64,000 nt of DNA from Eggerthella timonensis (GTDB taxonomy: Bacteria > Actinomycetota > Coriobacteriia > Coriobacteriales > Eggerthellaceae): positions 2,156,539 to 2,220,538 of the forward strand of contig NZ_FXXA01000002.1 of assembly GCF_900184265.1 (NCBI RefSeq), read 5' to 3'. Below are positions 50,962-59,267 of the stretch, piece by piece. Positions within the stretch are counted from its first letter, which is position 1. Each line of letters begins with the position of its first letter. The position numbers were made by a program, and so were the translations under genes. Under the pieces are notes generated by a model. That model had not been told where the DNA came from. It saw only the letters and a program-made list of their open reading frames with translations, and did no database searches.

Positions 50962-53900
50962 ATGTACCTGAAATCACTGGTCCTCAAGGGCTTCAAGTCG
51001 TTCGCCGACCGCAGCGTGCTGGCGCTCGAGCCGGGCATCACCGCCGTGGTGGGCCCGAACGGCTCGGGCAAGTCGAACATCTCCGACGCCGTGCTGTGGG
51101 TGCTCGGCGAGCGCAACGCGAAGCACCTGCGCGGCCAGGCGATGGAAGACGTCATCTTCGCAGGATCGTCCGCGCGCAAGAGCGTGGGCATCGCGGAAGT
51201 GGACCTCGTGCTGGACAACTCCGACGCCACGCTGCCGGTGGACTTCGACGAGGTGGCCATCACGCGCCGCATGTACCGCTCGGGCGAGAGCGAGTACCTG
51301 ATCAACGGCGTGGTGGCGCGCCGCATGGACGTGCTCGACATCCTGCACGACTCGGGGCTGGGCACGGGCACGCACTCCATCATCTCGCAGGGCAGCCTCG
51401 ACTCCATCCTGCAGTCGAAGCCAGAGGACCGTCGCGCCCTCATTGAGGAGGCCGCCGGCGTGCTGAAGCACAAGCAGCGCAAGGCGAAGAGCGAGCGCAA
51501 GCTGGCCGCCATGGACGCGCACCTGGCCCGCGTGAAGGACGTGGCCGCCGAGGTGGAGCGCCAGCTGGGGCCGCTCGAGCGCAAGGCGAAGCGCGCCCGC
51601 ACCTACCAGGGGCTGGCCGACGAGCTGGCCGACCTGAGCCTGGCGATCGCCGTGGACGACCTGCGCACGCTGCGCCGCGGCTGGAACGACGCCGTCCAGC
51701 GCGAGCAGGCGCTGGAAGCCGAGCTCGAGGAGAAGCGCGCCGCCATCGGTCAGGCCGAAGCGGCGGCCGAGGAGCTGCAGGAGAAGATCCGCCGCGAGAG
51801 CGTGGACGCGGGCGAGCTGGCGCGCCGGCACCGCCGGGCCTCGTCGGCCGTGGAGCGCTTCGACGGCGCCACGCTGCTCTTGCACGAGAAGCGCCGCGCG
51901 GCCCAGAGCTACGAGGCCGAGCTGCGCGTGACGCTGGAGGCCAACAAGGCGAAGCGGGCGCAGGCCGAGGTCGACCGCGCGCAGGCGGCCTCGCAGCTGG
52001 CCGAGGTTCAGCGCGACCGCGAGCAGGCGGACGCGACCGTGGCGCGGCTGGCGGGCGAGCAGTCGGAGAACGCCCAGCGCCGCCGCGCCTTCGAGCGCGA
52101 GGTGGAGGAGCTGGAGCGCGCGAAGCGCGACGGGGAGCGCGCGCAGGAGCAGGCCCGCCGCGAGCTGGCCAGCACCCAGGAGGCGCTGACGAGCGGGCTG
52201 GCGCACGTGAAGCTCATCGAAGGCCACGGCAAGGAGCTGGAGCTGCAGCTGGAGCGCGCCCAAACCGAGGCCGTGGCGCTCGCGGAGGCCGCGACGCAAG
52301 CCGAGCAGGCGCTCGCGTCGCTCGTGGAGGCCGAGGGCGCGGCGCGCGCGCGCGTTGGCGAGGCGCTGGGGGCGCGCGAGGCGGCCCGCGGGGAGCTCGA
52401 CGAGGCGCGCGACGCGGCGTCGCTTTTGGCGTCCGAGATCAAGGGGCTCGAAGAGGTGGAGCGCGCGAGCGCCGCGGCGGGCCCGGCGCGGGCGTGGGTG
52501 CTCGACAACGCCGCCGACCTCGACGTGCGCCTCGCGCCCATCGCGCACGCCGTGCGCGCCTCGGAGGGCTTCGAGGCGCTCGTGGAGCACCTGCTGGGAG
52601 GCGACGTGTCGGCGCTGCTCGTGGACGACGCGTCCCGCGCGAACGCCGTGGCCGCCGCGCTGGCGGCGCGCGACGAGCAGGGCGAGGTGGTGCTCGTGCC
52701 GCGTGCGGGCGAGGCCCGCCGCGCGTGCCCCGCCCGCGATGCGGCCGCCGCCGGCCTGGGCCGCGCGCTCGTGGACGAGCTGGCGTACGCGGAGGCCGAC
52801 GCCGCCGCGGTGGAGGCGCTGCTGGGCGACGTCGTCGTGTGCGACGACGTCGACGCGGCGTTCGCCGCGCATGCGCGCGGGGCCCACGACGTGCGTTTCG
52901 TGACGCGCGGCGGCTGCATCGTGTGGCCGAACGGCAAGGTGACCGTGGGCGCCGCGGCGGCCGACAGCGAGGAAGGCGTGCTCGCGCGCGCCCGCCGCCT
53001 GGAGGAGCTGCGCGCGCAGCTGCGCGCCGCGGAGAGCGAGCGTGCGGGCGCGGAGGAGCGTGCGGTGGCAGCGGAGGAGGCCTTGCGCGCCGCGCAGGGG
53101 GAGAGCCTGCGCCTGTCGCAGGAGCTGGCCGAGCTGCGGGGCAAGACGGACTCCGCCCGCACCGAGGCGCGGCGCGCCGAGGAGAAGTTGGCGGCCGTCC
53201 GCCGCGAGTTCGAGGACATCGAGCGCCAGCGCGGCGAAGCCGAGCGCACCGTTGCCGAGGCGCGCCCCTCGGTGGAGGCGCTCGAACAGAAGCTCGCGAC
53301 GCTCAAGCAGGAGCTCGAGGCGGGCGCGGCGCGTCTCGAGGAGGCGCAGGACGCGGTGGTGCCGCTGCGCAAGGACGCGGCGCGCCTGCGCGACGCGTTG
53401 TCGGAGGCCAAACTCAAGGCCGCCACGCTCGCCGAGCGGCAGACGTACGAGAGCCGCGTGGTGGACGCGCGCACGCGCGATCTTGCCGCCGTGGCGGCGA
53501 GCGACGCCGACGCGCGCGAGGCCCTCGTGAAGAAGCGGGTCGCCCAGGAACGCATCGAGCCTTTGCTCGCGCTGTTCGAGGAGCTCGTGGCCAGCGCGCG
53601 GCGTTGGACGCGCGACCTCGAGGAGGCGGCCACGGCCGCGCAGGACTCCTCCGCGGGGCTGCACAACGCCGTCAACGAGGCCCGCGCCGTCGCGCGTGCG
53701 GCCCATGACGCGTTCGACGACGCCAACGCGCGCCTGTCCGCGGCCCGCGTGGACAAGGGCCGCCTCGAGGTGCAGGTGGACGCGGCGGTGAACGCCATCG
53801 TGCACGACTGCAACGTACCGCTCGAGCGCGCGCTCGAGATCCCCGAGCTCGAGGATCGCGGGGCGACGGAGGATGCGGCCTTCAAATTGCGCCGTCGTAT

Positions 53901-54522
53901 TGCCAACATGGGCACCATCAACCCCGACGCCGCCGAGGAGTACGAGCAGCTGAAGACCCGCTACGACTACCTGGCCGCGCAGCTGGCCGACCTCGACGGC
54001 GCGCGCCGTTCGCTCACGAAGATCGTCCGCGTAATCGACGCGCGCATGAAGGACGATTTCATCCGCACGTACGAGGCGGTGAACAAGAACTTCAGCGAGA
54101 TATTCGCCGTTCTGTTCCCGGGCGGCTCGGCCGAGCTCACGCTCGTGGATCCCGACGACCTGGAGACGACGGGCGTGGAGGTGACGGCGCAGCCGCGCGG
54201 CAAGCGCATCACGAAGATGATGCTCATGTCCGGCGGCGAGAAGTCGCTCACGGCGCTCGCGCTCCTGTTCGCGGTGTACCGCATCCGCACGACGCCGTTC
54301 TACATCCTCGACGAGGTGGAGGCCGCGCTCGACGACTCGAACCTGCGCCGCCTCACGTCGTACCTGGAATCGCTGCGCGACTCCACGCAGCTCATCATGA
54401 TCACGCACCAGCGCCGCACGATGGAGATGGCCGACGTGCTGTTCGGCGTGTCCATGCAGGCCGACGGCGTGACGAAGGTGGTCAGCCAAAAGCTGGAGAA
54501 CGCGCTGCGCCACGCGGAGTAG
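50962..54522 (+). CDS. smc: Chromosome segregation protein SMC
   Basis: A 1186-residue condensin ATPase. Walker A GPNGSGKS (31-38) is at the N terminus; two long coiled coils flank the hinge (about 505-665, DLDVRLAPIAHAVRAS...). The C-terminal signature MSGGEKSLTALALLFAV and Walker B FYILDEVEAALDD close the head. It works with ScpA and ScpB (9.6-11.2 kb). The rnc-smc-ftsY order is conserved, here with a PadR/DUF2812 pair and small membrane gene inserted before ftsY. Confidence 0.97.
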   Translation: MYLKSLVLKGFKSFADRSVLALEPGITAVVGPNGSGKSNISDAVLWVLGERNAKHLRGQAMEDVIFAGSSARKSVGIAEVDLVLDNSDATLPVDFDEVAITRRMYRSGESEYLINGVVARRMDVLDILHDSGLGTGTHSIISQGSLDSILQSKPEDRRALIEEAAGVLKHKQRKAKSERKLAAMDAHLARVKDVAAEVERQLGPLERKAKRARTYQGLADELADLSLAIAVDDLRTLRRGWNDAVQREQALEAELEEKRAAIGQAEAAAEELQEKIRRESVDAGELARRHRRASSAVERFDGATLLLHEKRRAAQSYEAELRVTLEANKAKRAQAEVDRAQAASQLAEVQRDREQADATVARLAGEQSENAQRRRAFEREVEELERAKRDGERAQEQARRELASTQEALTSGLAHVKLIEGHGKELELQLERAQTEAVALAEAATQAEQALASLVEAEGAARARVGEALGAREAARGELDEARDAASLLASEIKGLEEVERASAAAGPARAWVLDNAADLDVRLAPIAHAVRASEGFEALVEHLLGGDVSALLVDDASRANAVAAALAARDEQGEVVLVPRAGEARRACPARDAAAAGLGRALVDELAYAEADAAAVEALLGDVVVCDDVDAAFAAHARGAHDVRFVTRGGCIVWPNGKVTVGAAAADSEEGVLARARRLEELRAQLRAAESERAGAEERAVAAEEALRAAQGESLRLSQELAELRGKTDSARTEARRAEEKLAAVRREFEDIERQRGEAERTVAEARPSVEALEQKLATLKQELEAGAARLEEAQDAVVPLRKDAARLRDALSEAKLKAATLAERQTYESRVVDARTRDLAAVAASDADAREALVKKRVAQERIEPLLALFEELVASARRWTRDLEEAATAAQDSSAGLHNAVNEARAVARAAHDAFDDANARLSAARVDKGRLEVQVDAAVNAIVHDCNVPLERALEIPELEDRGATEDAAFKLRRRIANMGTINPDAAEEYEQLKTRYDYLAAQLADLDGARRSLTKIVRVIDARMKDDFIRTYEAVNKNFSEIFAVLFPGGSAELTLVDPDDLETTGVEVTAQPRGKRITKMMLMSGGEKSLTALALLFAVYRIRTTPFYILDEVEAALDDSNLRRLTSYLESLRDSTQLIMITHQRRTMEMADVLFGVSMQADGVTKVVSQKLENALRHAE

Positions 54523-54531
54523 CGCGTTCGA

Positions 54532-54577
54532 AATGTCCCAAAGGTGTCCCAAAGGGGACAGGCACCTTTGGGACATT
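54532..54577. repeat. REP-like compound palindrome after smc
   Basis: AATGTCCCAAAGGTG (54532-54546) pairs with CACCTTTGGGACATT (54563-54577); inside is TGTCCC-AAAG-GGGACA. The GGGACAGGCACCTTTGGGACA style is that of REP sequences tied to RAYT-type transposases, as far as I recall them. It lies between the ends of two convergent genes. Confidence 0.75.
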
Positions 54578-54609
54578 CTGGAACATTCGGCGCAGCGCGC
54601 GACCTCGCG

Positions 54610-54960
54610 CTATTTCACCAGCAGGTAGACGACGTTGGCGAGCGCCCAGACGAAGAACAGCACGCAGTTGGCCTTCGCCAGGACGTTGAGCACCTTGTTC
54701 GACAATTTCTCGCCCTTGATCAGCACGTCTGCGTTCAGCATCGAGAAGAAGAGTATCATGAGCGAGTAGCTGTTCATGTTGCTCTCGTTGCCCGTGAACA
54801 GCGAATAGGCGAAACCCGCCCACGTGAGCGGCAGCAAAACCAGCGTGATCGTCTGGAACAGGTTCGCATCCTGCCGCTTCCTCAGCTCGGGATCCTTCCT
54901 CTGCTCGAACCAGCCCGCCGCCTGCCCGCTTGCAGATGCTTCCAAATGCTCTTCAACCAT
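54610..54960 (-). CDS. Small predicted membrane protein
   Basis: A 116-residue protein with a short soluble head containing WFEQRKDPELRKRQDAN and then three or four hydrophobic segments (TITLVLLPLTWAGFAYSLF, SYSLMILFFSML, VLFFVWALANVVYLLV). I do not recognise the family with certainty. The start at 54960 has GGAGC eight bases upstream; a TATACT on the minus strand (54991-54986) could be its -10. It diverges from the PadR gene and may belong to the same regulated pair. Confidence 0.75.
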   Translation of the reverse strand: MVEEHLEASASGQAAGWFEQRKDPELRKRQDANLFQTITLVLLPLTWAGFAYSLFTGNESNMNSYSLMILFFSMLNADVLIKGEKLSNKVLNVLAKANCVLFFVWALANVVYLLVK

Positions 54961-55012
54961 GATGAAACGCTCCATTTCCAGATAGAGTATAGTGGGACCA
55001 AAGGTTGTTCGC

Positions 55013-55053
55013 TTGCAAGCAGGCTCATTGTAGCATAGTATCCATCATGGATA
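55013..55053 (+). promoter_or_regulatory. Promoter and palindromic operator of the PadR gene
   Basis: TTGCAA (55013-55018), a 17-bp spacer and TAGTAT (55036-55041). TATCCAT-C-ATGGATA (55039-55053) is a perfect palindrome overlapping the -10, as expected for PadR self-repression. Confidence 0.65.
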
Positions 55054-55068
55054 TATGAGAGGAACGAA

Positions 55069-55410
55069 ATGGCGAAGAAGAGCCCGTACGAGACAGGGGA
55101 GCTGTCCGACAGCATCTTCCTGATCCTGCTGGCTACGCTCGAGCCGGTGCACGGCTACCGTATCATGCAGGGCGTCGAGGAGTCCACGGGGGGCGCGGTG
55201 AAGATCGGGCCCGCCACCATGTACACGACGCTCAAGAAGCTCAAGGCGGCGGGATGGATCGACGAGATCGCTGAGGATGAGAGCCGCATCCTGTACGCGG
55301 CCACCGACGAGGGCCGCGCGGTGCTGCAGCGCGATTTCGTTCGACGCAAGCGGCTGGTCGCCTTCGCGGAGGGGCGGCTGGGCAAGAGGAGCGAGGAGAA
55401 GCATGGCTAG
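55069..55410 (+). CDS. PadR family transcriptional regulator
   Basis: A 113-residue winged-helix regulator of the short PadR type. DSIFLILLATLEPVHGYRIM and IGPATMYTTLKKLKAAGWID are the family core. The last residues overlap a DUF2812 gene by eight bases, the common partner of such regulators. Confidence 0.93.
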   Translation: MAKKSPYETGELSDSIFLILLATLEPVHGYRIMQGVEESTGGAVKIGPATMYTTLKKLKAAGWIDEIAEDESRILYAATDEGRAVLQRDFVRRKRLVAFAEGRLGKRSEEKHG

Positions 55411-55954
55411 GTACCGGATGTGCGGCGGGCTGGCGATCATGCCGAAGCACGATATGGCGATGCTCAAGCGCATGAGCGCGAAGGGGTGGCACGTGACCGG
55501 CGTGAACCGGGCGCTGTTGTACCGGTTCGAGCAGGGCGAGCCGCACGCATACGACTACGCGGTGGATTTCCAGCGGGACTTCTCGGAGGAGGCGCGGGAG
55601 CTGTACGACCTCGGCGGCTGGCAGCCCGTCGCGTTGGGGCCCGGCTGGCAGATCGTGCGCGCCGAGGCGGGCACCGTCCCGCTCTACACCGACGACGACG
55701 CGCAGGCCGAGACGCTCGGCGCGAGCCGGGCGGGCCTGGGCTGGGCGGCGCTCGCCTGCGCGATCGCGGCGGCGCTGTTCTTCGCGCTGCAGGCCCGCCT
55801 CTCCGCTCAAGGCAACGAGCCGGGGTCGTGGGCGTGCCTCGCCCTGTGCGCGGCGTTCGCTGCCGGGTTCGTCTTCTCGCTCTTTCCCTTCCTCGGCTAC
55901 ACGCGCTCCTTGCGCGCGATTCGCAAGGAGCAGGAGGAGGATCCCCGCCGCTGA
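55403..55954 (+). CDS. DUF2812 membrane protein
   Basis: A 183-residue protein. The N-terminal DUF2812 part (residues 15-90) has the HVTGVNRALLYRFEQGEPHAYDY pattern; two membrane helices follow (about 110-130 and 145-165). DUF2812 genes are usually regulated by an adjacent PadR, as here. The biochemical role is unknown. Confidence 0.85.
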   Translation: MARYRMCGGLAIMPKHDMAMLKRMSAKGWHVTGVNRALLYRFEQGEPHAYDYAVDFQRDFSEEARELYDLGGWQPVALGPGWQIVRAEAGTVPLYTDDDAQAETLGASRAGLGWAALACAIAAALFFALQARLSAQGNEPGSWACLALCAAFAAGFVFSLFPFLGYTRSLRAIRKEQEEDPRR

Positions 55955-55979
55955 CGCGCAGCCTCATTTGGGATACACT
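55951..55979 (+). promoter_or_regulatory. Possible promoter of ftsY
   Basis: CTGACG (55951-55956), a 17-bp spacer and TACACT (55974-55979). It overlaps the DUF2812 stop. Confidence 0.4.
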
Positions 55980-56007
55980 GTTCAGGCGACCAAGAAAGGA
56001 GTCCGGC

Positions 56008-56928
56008 ATGGGATTCTTCGACCGAATAAGCGAGGGGCTCTCCCGCTCGCGCGACAAGTTCAAAGAGCAGATGAACGTCCTGCTCGACCGCGGCCCCGAC
56101 CTCGACGAGGAGTTTTGGGACGGCCTTGAGGAGACGCTCATCCTGGCCGATGTCGGCGGGGCTGCGGCCACCGAGATCGTGGAGGGCCTGCGCGACACGG
56201 CCACGCGCAAGGCGCTTCCCGACGCGTACGCGGTGCTCGACCTGCTGAACGACCAGATAGCCGCCACGTTCACGCCGGGCGGCGAGGACGTGCTGGGCGG
56301 CGGGCCCGCGCTCGTGCTGTTCGTGGGCATCAACGGCACCGGCAAGACCACCACGGTGGGCAAGCTGGCCAAGGAGGCGAACGACGCGGGCCGCACGGTG
56401 ATCCTCGGCAGCGCCGACACGTTCCGCGCCGCGGCCATCGAGCAGCTCGAGGTGTGGGCGAAGCGCGCGGACGTCGAGGTGGTCACGCGCGAGCGCGGCA
56501 GCGATCCGGCCAGCGTGTGCTACGACACCATCGAGCGCGCCGAGAAGCTGGGCGCCGACCTCGTGCTCGTGGACACGGCTGGCCGCCTCCACACGTCGGC
56601 CGATCTCATGCGCGAGCTCGAGAAGGTGGTGGGCGTCGTGCGCAAGCGCTCGCAGCTGCCCGTGTACACCGTGCTCGTCACCGACGCGACCACCGGCCAG
56701 AACGGCCTGTCGCAGGCGCGCGAGTTCGACCGCGCGCTCGATCTGGACGGCGTCATCATCACGAAGCTCGACGGCACCGCCAAGGGCGGCATCGCGCTGG
56801 CCGTGTCGCACGAGCTGGGGCTGCCCGTGCTCAAGATCGGCGTGGGCGAGGGGCTCGACGACCTCAAGGACTTCGACGCGCACGACTTCGCCCGCGCCCT
56901 CGTCGGCGAGTTCGACGAGCGGGGATAG
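56008..56928 (+). CDS. ftsY: Signal recognition particle receptor FtsY
   Basis: A 306-residue GTPase that docks ribosome-SRP complexes at the membrane. It starts directly with the N domain, without the acidic A domain of E. coli. GINGTGKT (107-114), DTFRAAAIEQL, DTAGR and TKLDG are the G motifs, and GVGEGLDDLKDF is the closing motif. AAAGGAG precedes the ATG. Its partner ffh is 2.3 kb downstream. Confidence 0.96.
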   Translation: MGFFDRISEGLSRSRDKFKEQMNVLLDRGPDLDEEFWDGLEETLILADVGGAAATEIVEGLRDTATRKALPDAYAVLDLLNDQIAATFTPGGEDVLGGGPALVLFVGINGTGKTTTVGKLAKEANDAGRTVILGSADTFRAAAIEQLEVWAKRADVEVVTRERGSDPASVCYDTIERAEKLGADLVLVDTAGRLHTSADLMRELEKVVGVVRKRSQLPVYTVLVTDATTGQNGLSQAREFDRALDLDGVIITKLDGTAKGGIALAVSHELGLPVLKIGVGEGLDDLKDFDAHDFARALVGEFDERG

Positions 56929-56929
56929 C

Positions 56930-57916
56930 GTGGCGTGCGTCCAGGTCCACAGCGACCCCGACGTGTTCGAGGTGCGCGTGCCGTTCGAGAACATCTCCAC
57001 GAACGATACGAACTGCTTCATCGTGCGGGACGGCGACGACGCGTTGGTCGTCGACACGGGCGCGCCGTCCGACGAGGGGCGCGCCATCCTCGACGCGGCC
57101 CTCGACGAGCTCGGCGTCGACCGCGCGCGGCTGCGCTTCTTCCTCACGCACCTGCACCTCGACCATGCGGGGCTCGTGGACCGCGTCGCCCTGCCGGGCG
57201 CGAAGCTCTACGTGAGCCCCGTGGACTTCGAAGCGGTGCGCGCCTCGCGGGCGGCCTCGTCCTACGACGCCGCCCGCCGCGCCTTCGTTGCCGAGGGCGT
57301 GTCGCCGTCCGACGCGTCCGGCTACGCCCGCTACGCCGTGGAGCCGCGCCTGTTCGACGCCTCGCGCCTCACGCTCGTGCCCTCGTGCGAGGGCGACGTC
57401 GTTGAGGTGGGGCGCTGGCGCTTGCGCGTGGTGGAGACGCCCGGCCACACCCCGGGGCACCTCGCGCTCTACGAGCCCGAATCGCGCATCCTGTTCGGCG
57501 GCGACCACGTGCTGTTCGTCATCTCGCCGAGCATCGCGCTGTTCCCGGGCGGAGCCGACGGGTTGCAAGCCTACCTCGACAGCCTCGCGAAGGTGCGCAG
57601 GCTCGGCGTTAAGCGGCTGTTCGTCTCGCACGGCGACGAGCGCGACGATTTCGACGCGCGCATCGACTGGCTGGCCGCCCACCACCTCGAGCGGCTTGAG
57701 GAGACGCGGGGCATCGTGAGCGCGCAGCCGGGCCTCACGGGCGAAGGGGTCATCCGAGCCATCCGCTGGAACGTCCCGTTCGACACGTGGGAGGAGATAT
57801 CCTTCGTGCAGCGCTGGTGCATCGTCACCGAGGGCGTCGTGATCCTCAATCACCTTGTCGACCGCGGCCTCGTCCGCCGCGAACCCGACGAAGCGGGCGT
57901 CAACCGGTACTTCTGA
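56930..57916 (+). CDS. MBL fold metallo-hydrolase
   Basis: A 328-residue metallo-beta-lactamase fold protein. HLHLDHAG holds H74, H76, D78 and H79; TPGHTPGHL and LFGGDHVLF supply the other zinc ligands. The C-terminal winged helix-like part (EEISFVQRWCIVTEGVVILNHLVDRG) resembles the LACTB2/RNase-type extension. It starts with GTG one base after the ftsY stop. The substrate is not predictable. Confidence 0.87.
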   Translation: MACVQVHSDPDVFEVRVPFENISTNDTNCFIVRDGDDALVVDTGAPSDEGRAILDAALDELGVDRARLRFFLTHLHLDHAGLVDRVALPGAKLYVSPVDFEAVRASRAASSYDAARRAFVAEGVSPSDASGYARYAVEPRLFDASRLTLVPSCEGDVVEVGRWRLRVVETPGHTPGHLALYEPESRILFGGDHVLFVISPSIALFPGGADGLQAYLDSLAKVRRLGVKRLFVSHGDERDDFDARIDWLAAHHLERLEETRGIVSAQPGLTGEGVIRAIRWNVPFDTWEEISFVQRWCIVTEGVVILNHLVDRGLVRREPDEAGVNRYF

Positions 57917-57919
57917 TCG

Positions 57920-57950
57920 AAAAGCATTCCGTGTTCGGAATGCTTTTTTT
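57920..57950 (+). terminator. Intrinsic terminator after the MBL hydrolase gene
   Basis: AAAAGCATTCC (57920-57930) pairs with GGAATGCTTTT (57937-57947), with seven T. Confidence 0.92.
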
Positions 57951-57968
57951 CTTCGGAAGCGCTCAAAA

Positions 57969-58004
57969 GCGTTCCGAACGCGTAATGCGCCGCGATGGTA
58001 GAAT
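57969..58004 (+). promoter_or_regulatory. Palindrome and -10 box before the HipA-like gene
   Basis: GCGTTC-C-GAACGC (57969-57981) is a perfect palindrome in the -35 region, followed by TAGAAT (57999-58004). The ATG begins eight bases after the -10, so the mRNA would be leaderless. Confidence 0.45.
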
Positions 58005-58011
58005 AGGCGCC

Positions 58012-59157
58012 ATGAACGAAACCCGCACATACCTCCTGAGACTCTACGATGACGATCTCGCATCGTTCACCTTGGCGCGCGACGAGCGGGGCGCGGTGAG
58101 ATGCGTGGGGGCGGAATGCGACGAATCTCGGCGCGGGCTCCTTCCTTTTCGCATGTCGGGGGATGCGGCATCGTTCGAACGGTGGATCGAAGGGCGCACG
58201 ATCTCGAAGAACCGAACGTTCGCTTCCCGCATCGTGCGCCAATACGGCATCCGGTTCGACGACGCGATGCAGATGCTCGATGCCTGCAACGGCCTTTCGC
58301 TCAACGATGCGTACTGGGTCGTCCCCGAGGGGTCGGCCGCGACGTTCGCGGAGAGGAACCTGTACGAGAACCCGTTCGACGAGCTTGTCGCCACGGTGGC
58401 GTTCTCCGGCGTGCTCGACACGTCGAAGGAGCCGGAAGGGCTTTCGGGCGAGTTGACCACGAGCGGCCAGTTCCCGAAAGCCTGGCGCATCGTGGGCGGC
58501 GAGCGTTTCTTGTACAAAGCGGGCGCGCCCAGTTCCAACGGGCTGGAGCCGCATGCGGAGTACTATGCCGCGCAGTTGGCCGAAGCCATGGATATCCCCC
58601 ATGCGTCCTACGATCTCGCGACATGGCACGGCGAGCTGTGCAGCGCGAGCCCCTTGTTCACGAGCTACGACATCGGTTTCGCGACGTTCTCCGGCATGTT
58701 CGGGACGTTGCCCTTCGAGGATATAGCCGACGCGTACGCCGAGCATGGGCCCGAGGCTCGCGAGCGCTTCGCCGCGATGACGGTCTTCGATGCGCTGATC
58801 GCCAACGACGACCGGCATCTCGGCAATTTCGGGTTCCTGTTCGACAACCGCACGCGCGCCGTCGTGTCGGCCGCGCCGGTATTCGACAACAATCTGGGAC
58901 TGTTCATCCGCGACGTGGACGCGGGTCTGACGGCGTCGGATTTGGCGCGGTCGGCTGCCTGGTACAAGAGTCCCTCGAACGTGCTGTTGGACTACCAGGC
59001 GCGCTACGCGATGACCGACGACCTGCAGGATCGTTTGGCGGCGCTGCGCGGTTTCGAGTTCGCCCCGCATCCCGACCTTCCGCTCGACGAGCGCTATACG
59101 GCGCTCTTGAACGACTACATCGGCTTGCGCATCGAGGCGCTGCTGACGCTTCGATAG
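58012..59157 (+). CDS. HipA-like kinase domain protein without HipB partner
   Basis: A 381-residue protein of the HipA/CtkA kinase fold. The ATP lysine is K169 in GGERFLYKAG. The catalytic loop is ANDDRHLGNFGF (D266/D267, H269, N272) and the metal-binding loop FDNN (292). The N-terminal 130 residues are unlike the usual HipA N domain. No HipB-like antitoxin is adjacent, so this is a solitary member, as known for CtkA-type proteins. No Shine-Dalgarno is seen; the mRNA appears leaderless. Its protein target is unknown. Confidence 0.8.
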   Translation: MNETRTYLLRLYDDDLASFTLARDERGAVRCVGAECDESRRGLLPFRMSGDAASFERWIEGRTISKNRTFASRIVRQYGIRFDDAMQMLDACNGLSLNDAYWVVPEGSAATFAERNLYENPFDELVATVAFSGVLDTSKEPEGLSGELTTSGQFPKAWRIVGGERFLYKAGAPSSNGLEPHAEYYAAQLAEAMDIPHASYDLATWHGELCSASPLFTSYDIGFATFSGMFGTLPFEDIADAYAEHGPEARERFAAMTVFDALIANDDRHLGNFGFLFDNRTRAVVSAAPVFDNNLGLFIRDVDAGLTASDLARSAAWYKSPSNVLLDYQARYAMTDDLQDRLAALRGFEFAPHPDLPLDERYTALLNDYIGLRIEALLTLR

Positions 59158-59209
59158 CTCGAGGCTGCTTTCGAGCAGTTGAAACGGTGAAGTTCGCTGC
59201 GGGATGCTC

Positions 59210-59223
59210 GGTTCCGGTATAAT
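59210..59223 (+). promoter_or_regulatory. Promoter of ffh
   Basis: GGTTCCGGTATAAT, identical over 14 bases to the tRNA-Asn promoter. A TTCGCT at 59193-59198 is the best -35, with a long 19-bp spacer. Confidence 0.55.
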
Positions 59224-59267
59224 TCCCTCAAACAAGCTCATTCGCAACGTGATGGGAGCGACACACC

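Noticed and set aside
50974-54576. Minus-strand open frame of about 1200 codons opposite smc
   Set aside because: The plus strand codes for a complete SMC protein with all motifs; the antisense frame is a GC-composition effect.
58012-59157. hipBA toxin-antitoxin operon
   Set aside because: There is no HipB-like helix-turn-helix gene on either side, so only a solitary HipA-like kinase can be called.
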